Source: Aquimarina atlantica
GTDB lineage: Bacteria; Bacteroidota; Bacteroidia; Flavobacteriales; Flavobacteriaceae
DNA: 64,000 bases
Reading direction: 5' to 3'
NCBI RefSeq assembly: GCF_000626715.1
Contig: NZ_AQRA01000005.1
Coordinates: forward strand, 186,001 to 250,000
Shown: one piece after another, positions 36,899-46,579 of the stretch
Position numbering within the stretch: position 1 is the stretch's first letter
Layout of the letters: every line of letters starts with the position of its first letter
Translations under genes and position numbers: made by a program
Notes under the pieces: model-generated
Seen by the model: only the letters and a program-made list of their open reading frames with translations
Database searches by the model: none
What the model was told of the DNA's origin: nothing

Positions 36899-37552
36899 AT
36901 GACCGAAAAAGAGTTGAAAGCAATAGCATCCCAGTTAAGTTGCCCCAGAGGAGATTCTGGTCTGGAAATAGCAAAAAAAATGAATCAAACCAATTTAGGG
37001 ATGATTCTTAATACGATTGAGAGTTTACAACTTGAAAAAGAGAATCGTGTTTTAGAATTAGGACATGGTAATGCTATTCATCTTAATGAAATTCTAAAGC
37101 AAGCCAACGATATATCGTATGTTGGTTTAGAAATATCAGAATCTATGAAAATTGAATCTGAGAAGCTCAATAAAAACGTTGTGAAAAATAACCAATCTAA
37201 ATTTTTACTTTACGATGGGAATACGATTCCTTTTTCAGATCATTATTTTGATAAAATATTGTCGGTAAACACAATTTATTTTTGGGAAAAACCACTCTTT
37301 TTGTTAACAGAAATCTATAGAGTTTTAAAAAAAGATGGGGTGTGTTCTATAGCATTTGCCAATATGAATTTTATGAAAACGCTACCTTTTGTAGATTCAA
37401 GGTTCGAATTATATGATGCCAATAAAATCAAAACTTTGGCAAATAAAATACCGTTCAAGTCAATCGAAGCTATTGATAGAATAGAAACTGTCGAAAGCAA
37501 ATCGGGAGATATGGTGAATAGAGAGTATACAATCGTAAAATTTACGAAGTAA
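36899..37552 (+). CDS. Class I SAM-dependent methyltransferase
   Basis: The 217-residue Rossmann-fold protein has motif I VLELGHGNAIHLNEI near residue 50, with His in place of the usual middle Gly-x-Gly residue, the acidic motif II YVGLEISESMKIES, motif III KFLLYDGNTIPFSDHYFDKI, and IYRVLKKDGVCSIAF. The fold is that of small-molecule methyltransferases (Methyltransf_11/25). The substrate is not evident. It appears co-transcribed with the DUF4198-like gene. Confidence 0.85.
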   Translation: MTEKELKAIASQLSCPRGDSGLEIAKKMNQTNLGMILNTIESLQLEKENRVLELGHGNAIHLNEILKQANDISYVGLEISESMKIESEKLNKNVVKNNQSKFLLYDGNTIPFSDHYFDKILSVNTIYFWEKPLFLLTEIYRVLKKDGVCSIAFANMNFMKTLPFVDSRFELYDANKIKTLANKIPFKSIEAIDRIETVESKSGDMVNREYTIVKFTK

Positions 37553-37580
37553 CCTTATTAGTTGATATATAATAAGAAAG

Positions 37581-37611
37581 AGAGCACATACTTGATACAA
37601 GTATGTGCTCT
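37581..37611. terminator. Bidirectional terminator between convergent genes
   Basis: AGAGCACATACTTG (37581-37594) pairs perfectly with CAAGTATGTGCTCT (37598-37611) around a 3-base loop. It lies between the plus-strand methyltransferase and the minus-strand glycosyltransferase. Confidence 0.85.
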
Positions 37612-37671
37612 TTATTGATAGATATATTTAGGGGCAATTTCGAGTCAAATTTTATAAGGTAATCTTCTATC

Positions 37672-38493
37672 TTAGGCTGCCAAAGCTGGAGTAGCCATTC
37701 CGTATACTTCTATTGTAGGTTCGGTAATTTCTTTAGAGAATGAAACCTGTAACGATTGAAGTATGTTATAGTTAAACCATATCGATAATAATCTGTAAGG
37801 AATTTCTAATGAATCTTTTAATCCTAACTTAGAATCTTCCATATGAACCCATCTTTTAAGAGGTTGTTCATAGATTTTATTCATGATTTCGGTTTTACCG
37901 AAGTGCTTTTTCATTTTTATGAACATTTCTACATCAAATAACCATCTGCTAAAGAAACTTTTATTAAAGATCACAGGAACCAGATCTGCTTTGAACACTT
38001 TAGCTCCACATTGTGTGTCCTGAATAGACAATCCCAAAATGAATACAATAAGAATATTAATAAATTTAGAGATCATTGATCTAATGCCATCTTTTTTGAT
38101 ATTATCTGAAGCATTTTTAGCTCTAGATCCAAAAACAAAACTTAATCTTTTGTTGGTTTTTAATGTTTTTAAAAGCCCATCAAAATCTTCAAAATCGGTA
38201 GATAAATCGGCATCAATAAAACCAATAAATTCTATATCACCTCTACTGTGTAAGTATCTGGCACCTGCTCTTACTGCTGCTGCTTTTCCAGAATTTTTTT
38301 TGATATCAATAACACTCACTTTAAGTGGATCATGAGATTGAATCTTCTTTAAAACTTCTACAGTGTTATCCTTACTTCCATCATTTACAAAACATAAGTG
38401 AAAATCGTTTTCCTTTTGTATAAAATTTAAAAAAGCAGTTACATTTAATCTGTTTTCTTCATTATAGCATGGTATGATAATTCCTGTTTTCAT
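37672..38493 (-). CDS. GT2 glycosyltransferase (dolichyl-phosphate-sugar synthase type)
   Basis: A 273-residue GT-A enzyme starting MKTGIIIPCYNEENRLN, with the nucleotide-sugar motifs CFVNDGSKDNT and FIGFIDADLSTDF (metal-binding DAD) and QDTQCGAKVFKADLVPVI in the acceptor region. It is related to the dolichyl/undecaprenyl-phosphate sugar synthases that make lipid-linked sugar donors for GT-C enzymes, one of which is divergently encoded here. I chose the ATG at 38493; an upstream extension is unlike the family. A paralogue lies at 52.5-53.3 kb. A -7 box TACATTTG lies on the minus strand at plus 38521-38528. Confidence 0.87.
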   Translation of the reverse strand: MKTGIIIPCYNEENRLNVTAFLNFIQKENDFHLCFVNDGSKDNTVEVLKKIQSHDPLKVSVIDIKKNSGKAAAVRAGARYLHSRGDIEFIGFIDADLSTDFEDFDGLLKTLKTNKRLSFVFGSRAKNASDNIKKDGIRSMISKFINILIVFILGLSIQDTQCGAKVFKADLVPVIFNKSFFSRWLFDVEMFIKMKKHFGKTEIMNKIYEQPLKRWVHMEDSKLGLKDSLEIPYRLLSIWFNYNILQSLQVSFSKEITEPTIEVYGMATPALAA

Positions 38494-38826
38494 AATGGTA
38501 GTATTTTGAGGTTTATACTTCAAATGTAGCTACGATTTGCGCCGTAAGAGATGGTATTTCGATGAGTAGAATATTGCTATCGGCGAATGGTTTTTATCGA
38601 AAGACATACCATTCGTCTATAGACATATTAAAACATCAGAATTGTTGAAAACCAATATTTTGAAGGTTTTGAGAATACTTTAATAGGTGATAGATTTTTA
38701 GTAGCAGTCTGATTTGTAGTGAGCCAGAGTCATAAACTGCTAATTTTTAATTTACATTCGTTTTGAGACTTGTTCTAAACCGAAACCTTTATCGTATATT
38801 TAAATCGAAAACTATGGCGAGTCTTT
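38494..38826. promoter_or_regulatory. Divergent promoter region between GT2 and the GT-C operon
   Basis: No gene is seen. CGAATGGT (38584-38591) and ACCATTCG (38608-38615) form a perfect 8-bp inverted repeat. GGCGAATGG (38582-38590, CCATTCGCC on the minus strand) is 89 bases before the GT2 start, and CCATTCGTC (38609-38617) points the other way. The same motif recurs before two other minus-strand genes (46095-46103 and 60719-60727). A LytTR or other regulator site is inferred. Confidence 0.45.
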
Positions 38827-41800
38827 ATGGATAAAACCACAAATAAGTATTTGATAAGTGCATTACTCATCGGAGTGGTTTTTCATGGTACCACTATTTT
38901 TTTTACGTTAGAATCGACATATGATGCATTGATTCATTTATTCTTTGGAAATCATTACGCCAATAATTGGTTCGAACCCTGGAACTATAGTTGGTATACA
39001 GGGTTTACAGTAATGGGATATCCACCATTAGTGCATCAAAGTATTGGATTGTTCTCTTATATTGGTGGACTTAAATTTGGCTTGTTTACCGTAGCTATTA
39101 TAGCCATTATCCTTTTTATAACAGGGATTTATCGTTTTGCCTTAGTACTTACCTCTAATAGAAAAGTTGCCGGATATACAGCTATACTTGCCGTATTTTC
39201 TTCTGTCTTTATAGAAACACTACATATTTTTGGTCAATTACCCAGTATTATTGGGTTGTCTATCCTGCTGCATGCATTACCCGAGATTTATCTATGGCTC
39301 AAAATTGGAAAATATAAATATTTATTAAATGCTTTGAGCCTAATAGCGGTTACAGTGACTTCTCATCATGTAACCCCGATTTTTGGGATGGTATTTTTCA
39401 TTTTTCCGTTAATCGGTATGGTAATCATGGATGTTTCCAGAGAAAAGACAGGGTCATATAAAGAAATTAGGTTTTTAATATTCTTACAAAGCTTTCTTTC
39501 ACTTTTTAAAAGGATTGTAGGTTTTGGTTTTGGATCACTGCTACTGATCATTGTTTGCATTCTTCCGTATTGGATTAATACTAAAAATAACCCAATAACT
39601 CAAGTACCCATACCACATGGATCGAGAGATAATTTTCTCGAAGTGACTTCATCGGGATTAGTGTTCTTTTTGATTCCGTGGGGAGTTTTACTATTCTTAT
39701 TACCTTATATATGGTATCGATTTTATAGTAAGCGATATTTGTTTTTTGGGTTATCGATAACGCTTTTAACAATTTTGGGGACAGGAGGAACGACACCAAT
39801 CCCCAGGATGATGTTGGGAGATAATGCGTTTAATATCCTTACACTAGACCGGTTTACCCTATGGGCCTCTATTATGGCTTTACCCATGTTTGGCGAATTT
39901 AGCTACCGATTTATAGAAGGAGATTTAAAAGAAAAAATTCAAAAAAAATATGGAGGAGTATATCATAGGATTTTAGGAGGATTGTTTACAGGAGTTCTTG
40001 TGTTTATGACACTTTTTACCATGAGTCTTGGGTATTTTAGACCTTCGCAACCACAAAAAATTAAAATGCTGCCTATCCTAAATTTTTTAAGCCAGGATCA
40101 GCATGATCACTGGAGATACCTTCCTTTGGGATTTGGAGATCAGATGGCATGGCTTTCTGCCCAAACTAATGCAATGACAGTCGATGGTAATTATCATTCT
40201 GCAAGAAGATTGCCAGAGTTAACAACCAGAGCAGTAGAGCGTTTAGAAAATTCTAAATTTAGAGGAGTAGAAGGTATTGGTTCTTTACAACAGTTTCTAA
40301 CTGTTCCCGAGAAATATAATTTAAAATATGTATTCTCTAATGATAAGTTTTATGACCCTATTTTGTATTTCTGTGGCTGGCAGAGACTACGGCAATTAGA
40401 AAATGGGATTATGGTTTGGGAAAAGTTAAACGTTCCTCCGTTATCCAGTATTTTACCCAAAGAGGATGTTCCTATGTTTCAAAAATTAATGTGGGGTTTG
40501 ATTCCTATATGCACTGTATTACTAGCATTTATTATTAATGTGCAGTTGATATGGATACATGCTTTAAAAGCTAAACATAAGAGTTTTCCTGTATATTTTA
40601 AGTTTGGAATACACTACAAGGAATTTCAAAAATCAGTTTTTAAAGCTTCTTATCTGTGGGGATTCCTAATGTTAATTTTTATAGGATATGGTTTTTATTT
40701 GATATATATAAAAAATGTAAAACAAATAGGTCCTGTTAATGTAACAGAAGCGTATTATGATGCATTGGATTTTAAAGAATTTGAAAGAGCATATTCTTAT
40801 CTAGACCCAAAAAGCAATAAAACTATTGATCAATATATGTTAGAAGTTGCCGTAACAGATGGTTTATTGAGTTCGTATGCCAAAATGGACGCAATTAATG
40901 TAAGTATTACTGCTCAAACTGATAGTACAGCCAGAGTTAAAGCCATTACGCATTGGATTACTCCATTAGAAAGAATAGATAAAACATTCTATCATGAGTT
41001 GGTAAAATATCATAATAAGTGGTTTGTGAAACCACTAGCATATGATTTAGATATCCCTCCGGATCAATTATTTGCAGAAAACATCACTGCTTTTTATAAT
41101 CATGGAAGGCGTAGAATTAGTTCAGAACAGACCTATCATGAAGATGTTCTTAAACAACCCGTATTAGAGGTGTTATCGGCAAAAATTGTTGAATGTAGTG
41201 ATGAATATAGCCTTATTGGCGAAATACAAAATGTTGACAATATACCAGCAGATGTTGTAGTCACAGGTACATTGTATAATGATAAAGATGAAAAATTAGC
41301 AAGGTATAATGTCAAACATCAAATGAAACATAAATTAATGCCTAAAGAGATTACTAGTTTTCGCATTAATTTTGAAGGAATTGCCTGGATAAATAAAGAA
41401 GATCATAAACCTAAAACGTTCGATCCTGATCAGTTCACAGTAATGAAATTTGATGAAAAACCTGCTAAATTTAATTTACAATGTGCAGGAAATGTAACTA
41501 CAGTAGATTTATACAAAGGAGTTGCCATAAATGAACTCTCTATAAAAAATGATCATGTAGAAGGAATCTTGTTTAACTCCGGATTAGAAGAGGTAACCAT
41601 TCCTTTACTATTAATTTCATATTATGATGAAAATTATGAGTTGGTATGGGTAGATCATCAATATTTGCCAGAAGGTATTCGTCCGCAACGTAAACAATAT
41701 TTTGATTATCAGTTATTGGATTTGTCTGGGATACATACTATTAATAAAGATTTGAAGAACGTTTTTGTAAATGGATTATTAAATACTTTAATTAGTAATA

Positions 41801-41916
41801 AAGTAGTTCCTAGTAGAAAAGTTGAGCATCAATCGGTACAGTTTTTACCAATAAAAGGAAAAGGGTTTAGTTATGTTAAATTAGAAGTTAACACGTATAT
41901 CGGAGCACCAAATTAA
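38827..41916 (+). CDS. GT-C-like polytopic membrane protein with NTF2-like domain
   Basis: The 1029-residue protein has about 12-14 transmembrane segments in residues 1-630, an extracytoplasmic loop with STYDALIHLFFGNHYANN near residue 30 (an acidic Asp of the kind used by GT-C transferases), and a soluble C-terminal part from about 640. That part starts with an NTF2-like domain (VTEAYYDALDFKEFERAYSY, HWITPLERIDKTFYHELVKY) and continues with beta-sandwich/FxLYD-like repeats. It probably transfers or polymerises sugars from lipid carriers. The gene overlaps the next by one base (TAATG), so the three genes form a tight operon. PTPS-related membrane proteins have similar N-terminal regions. Confidence 0.7.
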   Translation: MDKTTNKYLISALLIGVVFHGTTIFFTLESTYDALIHLFFGNHYANNWFEPWNYSWYTGFTVMGYPPLVHQSIGLFSYIGGLKFGLFTVAIIAIILFITGIYRFALVLTSNRKVAGYTAILAVFSSVFIETLHIFGQLPSIIGLSILLHALPEIYLWLKIGKYKYLLNALSLIAVTVTSHHVTPIFGMVFFIFPLIGMVIMDVSREKTGSYKEIRFLIFLQSFLSLFKRIVGFGFGSLLLIIVCILPYWINTKNNPITQVPIPHGSRDNFLEVTSSGLVFFLIPWGVLLFLLPYIWYRFYSKRYLFFGLSITLLTILGTGGTTPIPRMMLGDNAFNILTLDRFTLWASIMALPMFGEFSYRFIEGDLKEKIQKKYGGVYHRILGGLFTGVLVFMTLFTMSLGYFRPSQPQKIKMLPILNFLSQDQHDHWRYLPLGFGDQMAWLSAQTNAMTVDGNYHSARRLPELTTRAVERLENSKFRGVEGIGSLQQFLTVPEKYNLKYVFSNDKFYDPILYFCGWQRLRQLENGIMVWEKLNVPPLSSILPKEDVPMFQKLMWGLIPICTVLLAFIINVQLIWIHALKAKHKSFPVYFKFGIHYKEFQKSVFKASYLWGFLMLIFIGYGFYLIYIKNVKQIGPVNVTEAYYDALDFKEFERAYSYLDPKSNKTIDQYMLEVAVTDGLLSSYAKMDAINVSITAQTDSTARVKAITHWITPLERIDKTFYHELVKYHNKWFVKPLAYDLDIPPDQLFAENITAFYNHGRRRISSEQTYHEDVLKQPVLEVLSAKIVECSDEYSLIGEIQNVDNIPADVVVTGTLYNDKDEKLARYNVKHQMKHKLMPKEITSFRINFEGIAWINKEDHKPKTFDPDQFTVMKFDEKPAKFNLQCAGNVTTVDLYKGVAINELSIKNDHVEGILFNSGLEEVTIPLLLISYYDENYELVWVDHQYLPEGIRPQRKQYFDYQLLDLSGIHTINKDLKNVFVNGLLNTLISNKVVPSRKVEHQSVQFLPIKGKGFSYVKLEVNTYIGAPN

Positions 41917-43151
41917 TGAAACTAAACAAGAAACATATCATTCTACTGTTTTTGGGAACATTAATTTGTACTATAAGTATAGCTTTTACAACTGTTCTAA
42001 AAAAACAAGATGAAAATTCTGCAGTGTTATTAACCAAAGAAAGAGTGTTTGAAGCAGGAAACCCTATTGTGTTAGATTTTAAGCTTAATACACCTGTTCG
42101 AACCCAACTTTTTATACACTCCTCTTTTGGTAGCAATGTGATCGATCCTGATACAGATGATACAACACGTTTTACCATTCCGGAGTTTATGGCAAAGAAA
42201 AAAGGAGTAGTATCGTATACCTTACTTGGTGAGACAGAAAGTCTATATGAAGGGGAAATACGTATTATATCTAATACCAAAACAAAAGTACATTTAGAAT
42301 CCTACATAGGACCTCCCAGTATCATAGCAGGGGGAGAAGATTATACCATGCAAATTGTGATTCCTACAGATTCTTTTGATAATCCATTGCGCGATAGTAC
42401 TGCGGTACTAATTGGACATCAATTTTTGGATATAGAAAAAGAAAGCATATTACAGAGCAAAGATATGATTGCCTGGGCAAACATATTTTCTTATGATCAA
42501 TCAGGTCGAATATTGATGTTTTCGAAGGTTAGCGAAACAGTTTCTAAGGAATTTTCTGTTGAGGTATATCCTTCACTACCCGAAAATTTTGAGATTAGAA
42601 GCAATCGAAAACATGCATATGCAGACGGTAACCAAATTACGGAGTTTATTACATCTATCATAAAGGACGAGCATGGCAATATCGTAAGTGATGGATCCCT
42701 TGTGAAATTTGTAATTAAAGATACAAAAGGAGTATTGTTACATACGCAAGGAAGTACAATTAACGGCCAGGCAGTAGGTAAAATTTTGCATCCCGATCAT
42801 AAAGATACGTGGCAGATTAAGGCCTATGTGCCGGGTATGGCAGAGAGTAATATACTCACCATAGCGTATACCCAGGTTTTAGATGATTTTGAAGTGAAAT
42901 TTGATAACGATAATAGAGAGATTACTATTGGACCCCTGGTAAGTTTTATGGAACAATTAATCCCTAATGGCACTATAGTAAAGATGGATGTTTTTAAGGA
43001 TAATCAAAAAATAGATACCAAAATTAAAACTTCTTCAGATGGGCTGGTTAGATTTCTATTACAAGAAGGATTTTATGTTTCAGGAAATTACGATATGCAG
43101 ATCAAAGCTTTAGGAATACAAAAAGAATTTAAAAATATAATACTACAATGA
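41916..43151 (+). CDS. Membrane-anchored macroglobulin/Ig-like protein, 411 aa
   Basis: One N-terminal transmembrane segment (HIILLFLGTLICTISIAF) precedes a series of beta domains. Motifs such as VFEAGNPIVLDFKLNTPVRT, GIQKEFKNIIL and HAYADGNQITEFITSIIKDE (the alanine/glycine-rich YADG start of an invasin-like Big domain) suggest MG2- or Big-1-like repeats. It has no catalytic motif. Start and stop overlaps on both sides (TAATG with the GT-C gene, ATGA with the GH5 gene) show it is translated with them. A scaffold for periplasmic assembly of the GT-C and hydrolase proteins is a guess. Confidence 0.65.
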   Translation: MKLNKKHIILLFLGTLICTISIAFTTVLKKQDENSAVLLTKERVFEAGNPIVLDFKLNTPVRTQLFIHSSFGSNVIDPDTDDTTRFTIPEFMAKKKGVVSYTLLGETESLYEGEIRIISNTKTKVHLESYIGPPSIIAGGEDYTMQIVIPTDSFDNPLRDSTAVLIGHQFLDIEKESILQSKDMIAWANIFSYDQSGRILMFSKVSETVSKEFSVEVYPSLPENFEIRSNRKHAYADGNQITEFITSIIKDEHGNIVSDGSLVKFVIKDTKGVLLHTQGSTINGQAVGKILHPDHKDTWQIKAYVPGMAESNILTIAYTQVLDDFEVKFDNDNREITIGPLVSFMEQLIPNGTIVKMDVFKDNQKIDTKIKTSSDGLVRFLLQEGFYVSGNYDMQIKALGIQKEFKNIILQ

Positions 43152-44695
43152 TGGGTTGGAATAGAAACATATATAGGTCATTCATCATTATCTCCTTTGT
43201 CGGAGTTATTATACTATTGCTTTTTGGCATCGGCCAGACATTATCTTATCTTACTACAGGAGCAGATCGAAGTTCGATGCTACATCTGGCTTTGCATAAA
43301 GAACGAGTATATTTACCTAAATTAAAATGGAAAGATACCATTAATCCCGGGCGACCTATAGAAAAACAAACACTGCAAGACATAGAACAGGATTATCTTA
43401 ATGCATGGTATATACGCAATGCAGCATATCAAACCAATACTCCAAAAGGAATAGAGGATTACTATACCAAAAGTGCACGAAAACATATTTTTGCATCATT
43501 AGTATCCAATAAAGAAAAAAATATTGCTATACATGGCACTACAACTACACATAATATAGCATTAGATTTTTATAGTGCAGATGGCCAATTAGCGGTTATA
43601 ACAGATACCGGTGTAAAAGAATATCAAAGAGTTTATCGTGATCATGAACTGGTATTAGAAACAAAATTACAATCAGACTATCAAGTGTTGTTAATGCTAG
43701 AAGATGGTTTTTGGCGAATACGCCATATGGTAAAAGACAAAAATCATACATCAGACCCTGTAACACAAACCAATAGGTCGATTAAAGTTAAAGAAAACAA
43801 AATATTTGTTGAAGATAAAGAATACCAGATCAAAGGGATTAATTATTACCCTCAAAAGACACCATGGGATATGTTTGGTGATGATTTTGACATGAATGTG
43901 ATTGCTGCCGATTTCGATATTATTAAGAACACAGGCTTAAATACGATACGAATTTTTATACCCTATAAAGCCTTTGGTAAAGCCAAGGTGAAAACCGAAA
44001 AATTAGAAAAACTTAAACAAGTATTAGATAAGGCAGAAACCAAAAACCTTAAAGTTATTGTTACCTTATTTGACTTTTATGGAGATTATTCTGTATTGGA
44101 TTGGACATTAACCCATCGCCATGCAGAACAAATTGTAAGTGCTTTTACAGATCATAATGCTATCCTTGCCTGGGATATAAAGAACGAACCGAATCTGGAT
44201 TTTGATACCAGGGGAAAAGAAAATGTATTGGCCTGGCTAAAAGAAATGACCCACCAGATCAAACAATTTGACCCTAATCATTTGATAACAATCGGTTGGT
44301 CTGACACTATATCTGCTGGCTTATTACAAAATGAAGTAGATCTTATTTCTTTTCATTATTATCTGGATATCGATGCCTTTTCTGATGCATACACTATTAT
44401 GAATACCGAAATTAAAAAACCTATAGTATTGCAAGAATTTGGATTATCATCTAATAGAGGGTTTTGGAGTCCTTTTGGTCCTTCAGAAAAAGAGCAAGCT
44501 AATTATTATAAACAGTTTCAAGAAATCATTAAACAAAATAATATTCATTACCTCTCCTGGACCTTATATGATTTTGATGAGGTGCCTAGTACTGTAGTGG
44601 GTAAACTACCCTGGCGAAAACACAAGCAAAAACACTTTGGATTTATAGATCGTGATGGTAACAAGAAACCTGCTTTTGAGTATATAAATAAATAA
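43148..44695 (+). CDS. Membrane-anchored GH5-like glycoside hydrolase with NTF2-like domain
   Basis: A signal anchor (SFIIISFVGVIILLLFGIG) is followed by an NTF2-like domain (residues about 80-205, IEQDYLNAWYIRNAAYQTNT) and a (beta/alpha)8 hydrolase domain from about 225. DIKNEPN supplies the acid/base Glu347 and VLQEFG the nucleophile Glu430, the GH5/clan GH-A arrangement. Substrate is likely a beta-linked glucan or mannan. NTF2-like domains in both this and the GT-C protein suggest the two proteins pair in the periplasm. A hydrolase inside a polysaccharide operon usually trims or clears the exported chain. The ATGA overlap fixes the start. A terminator follows immediately. Confidence 0.82.
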   Translation: MMGWNRNIYRSFIIISFVGVIILLLFGIGQTLSYLTTGADRSSMLHLALHKERVYLPKLKWKDTINPGRPIEKQTLQDIEQDYLNAWYIRNAAYQTNTPKGIEDYYTKSARKHIFASLVSNKEKNIAIHGTTTTHNIALDFYSADGQLAVITDTGVKEYQRVYRDHELVLETKLQSDYQVLLMLEDGFWRIRHMVKDKNHTSDPVTQTNRSIKVKENKIFVEDKEYQIKGINYYPQKTPWDMFGDDFDMNVIAADFDIIKNTGLNTIRIFIPYKAFGKAKVKTEKLEKLKQVLDKAETKNLKVIVTLFDFYGDYSVLDWTLTHRHAEQIVSAFTDHNAILAWDIKNEPNLDFDTRGKENVLAWLKEMTHQIKQFDPNHLITIGWSDTISAGLLQNEVDLISFHYYLDIDAFSDAYTIMNTEIKKPIVLQEFGLSSNRGFWSPFGPSEKEQANYYKQFQEIIKQNNIHYLSWTLYDFDEVPSTVVGKLPWRKHKQKHFGFIDRDGNKKPAFEYINK

Positions 44696-44725
44696 AAAAC
44701 ACTTGTGTAAGATACAAGTGTTTTT
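44695..44725. terminator. Bidirectional terminator at the end of the GT-C operon
   Basis: AAAAACACTTGT (44695-44706) and ACAAGTGTTTTT (44714-44725) form a perfect 12-bp stem with a 7-base loop, between convergent genes. Confidence 0.85.
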
Positions 44726-44785
44726 ACAGTTATGACAAATCATTAAGTTTGGGGCAATCCTGCCAGTATACCGGCAGAAATATTT

Positions 44786-46003
44786 TTATAAAGAAGCCCC
44801 TTTGTATGTCTTTTCTATATTTCGTGCTTTACTTTTTTTGATAGCATTAAACTGTTCTAAATACATTGCTGTGATTTTACTCATTGGTAGGGCGGTTGCT
44901 GCCTTATAATTTGCTTGCCCCAAAGCAGTACGATATGCAGGATCCAATACTATTTTTTCTATGGCATCAGCGAGGCTGTCTGCACTTTCGGGATTAAAAA
45001 ATTCTCCCTGGTATCCTTCGTCTTTTACTAATAAACTCAAGTCTCCCAAATCTGGCATAACTACTGCTTTACCATAACTTCCTGCCTGATGCAATACTCC
45101 AGAACTACCCGTTGTAGAGGTATAAGGAAATACGACCATTGCACTTTCTTCAAAAATTCGGGGTACATCTGCTTCTTCTACATAACCAGTAAAAGTGAGT
45201 TGAGGGACATCGGCATATTTTTCTTTCATTGATTGCAGGTACCCAATAACATTAGGATTGTCTGTTCCGGCAATTACAATCTCTAAATCAATATTTGTTC
45301 TAGATCGTATTTTTTCTACCGCTTCAATCATGATTTCCACTTTCTTGTAAGTCCCAAATTTACCAAAAGTCATAATTTGCAACGGGCCTTCCGGAAGTGT
45401 ATATTTTGGCTCTTCAGGTAACTCGAAAGTCCCATGTGGAATCTGTACTACATTTTCGGTTTTATATTTTGCTTTTAGAATATGAACATACTTGTCTATA
45501 GTAACGGCAACAATATCGGCAGATAAGATAAACCGAGTGAGTGTTGTCCCTATACCATTATAGATTTTTTGTAGCACTTTATTTTTTGTAAACCCAGAGC
45601 TTTCAAGATCTACTTGCTCCATAATATTGTGCAACAGAACTATGGTGGGTATTTTGTTAAAGACGCAACGTTTGGGCAATAATAAGCCAAGTGCTGCAGC
45701 TATTTTTTTATCACCAAATTTCATAAACTGAAGATTAAACAATACTGCATCTGGGCGCGTTTGTTTAATAGCTTTCATAACAGAGAAGATATTACTATAG
45801 CTATTAAATTTCCAACATTGTTTAACGACTACATTACATCCTTCTTCTTCAAAAACGGTATCCGCATCTTTAGGAGATACATCGGTTAATAAAACAAGCT
45901 CAGATACCTCGGCATGTTGTCTAAAGTGTTTTACCAGGTGGTATGCATATTCATTTAAAGTCACCTTACTAGGCGGATACGCCGTTACAATTGCTAATTT
46001 CAT
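44786..46003 (-). CDS. GT4-family glycosyltransferase (GT-B fold)
   Basis: 405 residues, cytoplasmic. The N-terminal Rossmann half starts MKLAIVTAYPPSKVTLNEYA, and the second half has MTFGKFGTYKKVEIMIEAVE and FPYTSTTGSSGVLHQAGSYG, the donor-binding motif region of GT4 enzymes. It likely adds a sugar to the lipid-linked polysaccharide precursor. Upstream 92 bases from the start is GACGAATGG (46095-46103), an element seen also before two other minus-strand genes. A hairpin without a T-run (44760-44777) lies beyond its stop. Confidence 0.88.
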   Translation of the reverse strand: MKLAIVTAYPPSKVTLNEYAYHLVKHFRQHAEVSELVLLTDVSPKDADTVFEEEGCNVVVKQCWKFNSYSNIFSVMKAIKQTRPDAVLFNLQFMKFGDKKIAAALGLLLPKRCVFNKIPTIVLLHNIMEQVDLESSGFTKNKVLQKIYNGIGTTLTRFILSADIVAVTIDKYVHILKAKYKTENVVQIPHGTFELPEEPKYTLPEGPLQIMTFGKFGTYKKVEIMIEAVEKIRSRTNIDLEIVIAGTDNPNVIGYLQSMKEKYADVPQLTFTGYVEEADVPRIFEESAMVVFPYTSTTGSSGVLHQAGSYGKAVVMPDLGDLSLLVKDEGYQGEFFNPESADSLADAIEKIVLDPAYRTALGQANYKAATALPMSKITAMYLEQFNAIKKSKARNIEKTYKGASL

Positions 46004-46094
46004 CTGTAGAATTTTGTTTTCTTTTTTAGAAACAGACAGAGACGAATTAAAATCAAGTAGAAATCTTGTTGGTTAACAGGTTTCAAGATTTTAG

Positions 46095-46103
46095 GACGAA
46101 TGG
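46095..46103 (-). promoter_or_regulatory. CCATTCGTC element upstream of the GT4 gene
   Basis: Read on the minus strand as CCATTCGTC, 92 bases before the start at 46003. A second ATTCGTC lies nearer the gene at 46041-46047 (minus). Matching sites occur 89 bases before the GT2 gene (38582-38590) and 91 bases before the adhesin gene (60719-60727, CCATTCATC). Confidence 0.4.
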
Positions 46104-46249
46104 GGTACGTCTTTATTTTTTACTATAATAAACTACAATTTATAATAACCTAACAACAAAAACAACTGAAATGCAAGAAGAATACCTATAATGTTGTCGA
46201 TTTAAAAGAATTTTATAATACTCTTACTTAGTTGATAAGAAACTTAATA

Positions 46250-46549
46250 TTAGTAATCTTCTCTAAAAATATGATCTGCTTTATTTTTTTTGAAAGCATT
46301 TGCTATTACATTATTTTCTTTACCTAAAACAAAAAGTATTTTACTTCTTCTATTGGCTTTTGCATAGATTTCTTTTAAAACTTTGATGGCTTTTTTATCG
46401 ATTTTCTTTACTTTTTTTAAAGACATCACTACTTCTTCATAGTGATCTAATAAGTAGTTAAAATGATCTTTTACTAATTCTGTATTGTCCAAAGTAAAGT
46501 TTCCTATGACTTCAAATGTTCCTGAGGTATTTATTATTTGTAGTTTCAT
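46250..46549 (-). CDS. STAS-domain protein lacking the phosphorylatable serine, 99 aa
   Basis: The whole protein is one STAS domain. The usual D-x-S-G motif is replaced by KKIDKKAIKVL, so residue 53 is Lys where the paralogue has Ser. It therefore cannot be switched by serine phosphorylation in the classic SpoIIAA manner and may act as a constitutive or dominant partner. It lies 30 bases behind the canonical STAS gene, and both are on the same strand as the flippase. STAS proteins control polysaccharide production in other bacteria (SypA in Vibrio fischeri). Confidence 0.78.
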   Translation of the reverse strand: MKLQIINTSGTFEVIGNFTLDNTELVKDHFNYLLDHYEEVVMSLKKVKKIDKKAIKVLKEIYAKANRRSKILFVLGKENNVIANAFKKNKADHIFREDY

Positions 46550-46579
46550 GATATTTTATATTTTGGGGAGGGTTATATT

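Noticed and set aside
44760..44777. CTGCC/GGCAG hairpin after the GT4 gene
   Set aside because: Only 5-bp arms and no T-run; the neighbouring 12-bp hairpin (44695-44725) explains termination better.
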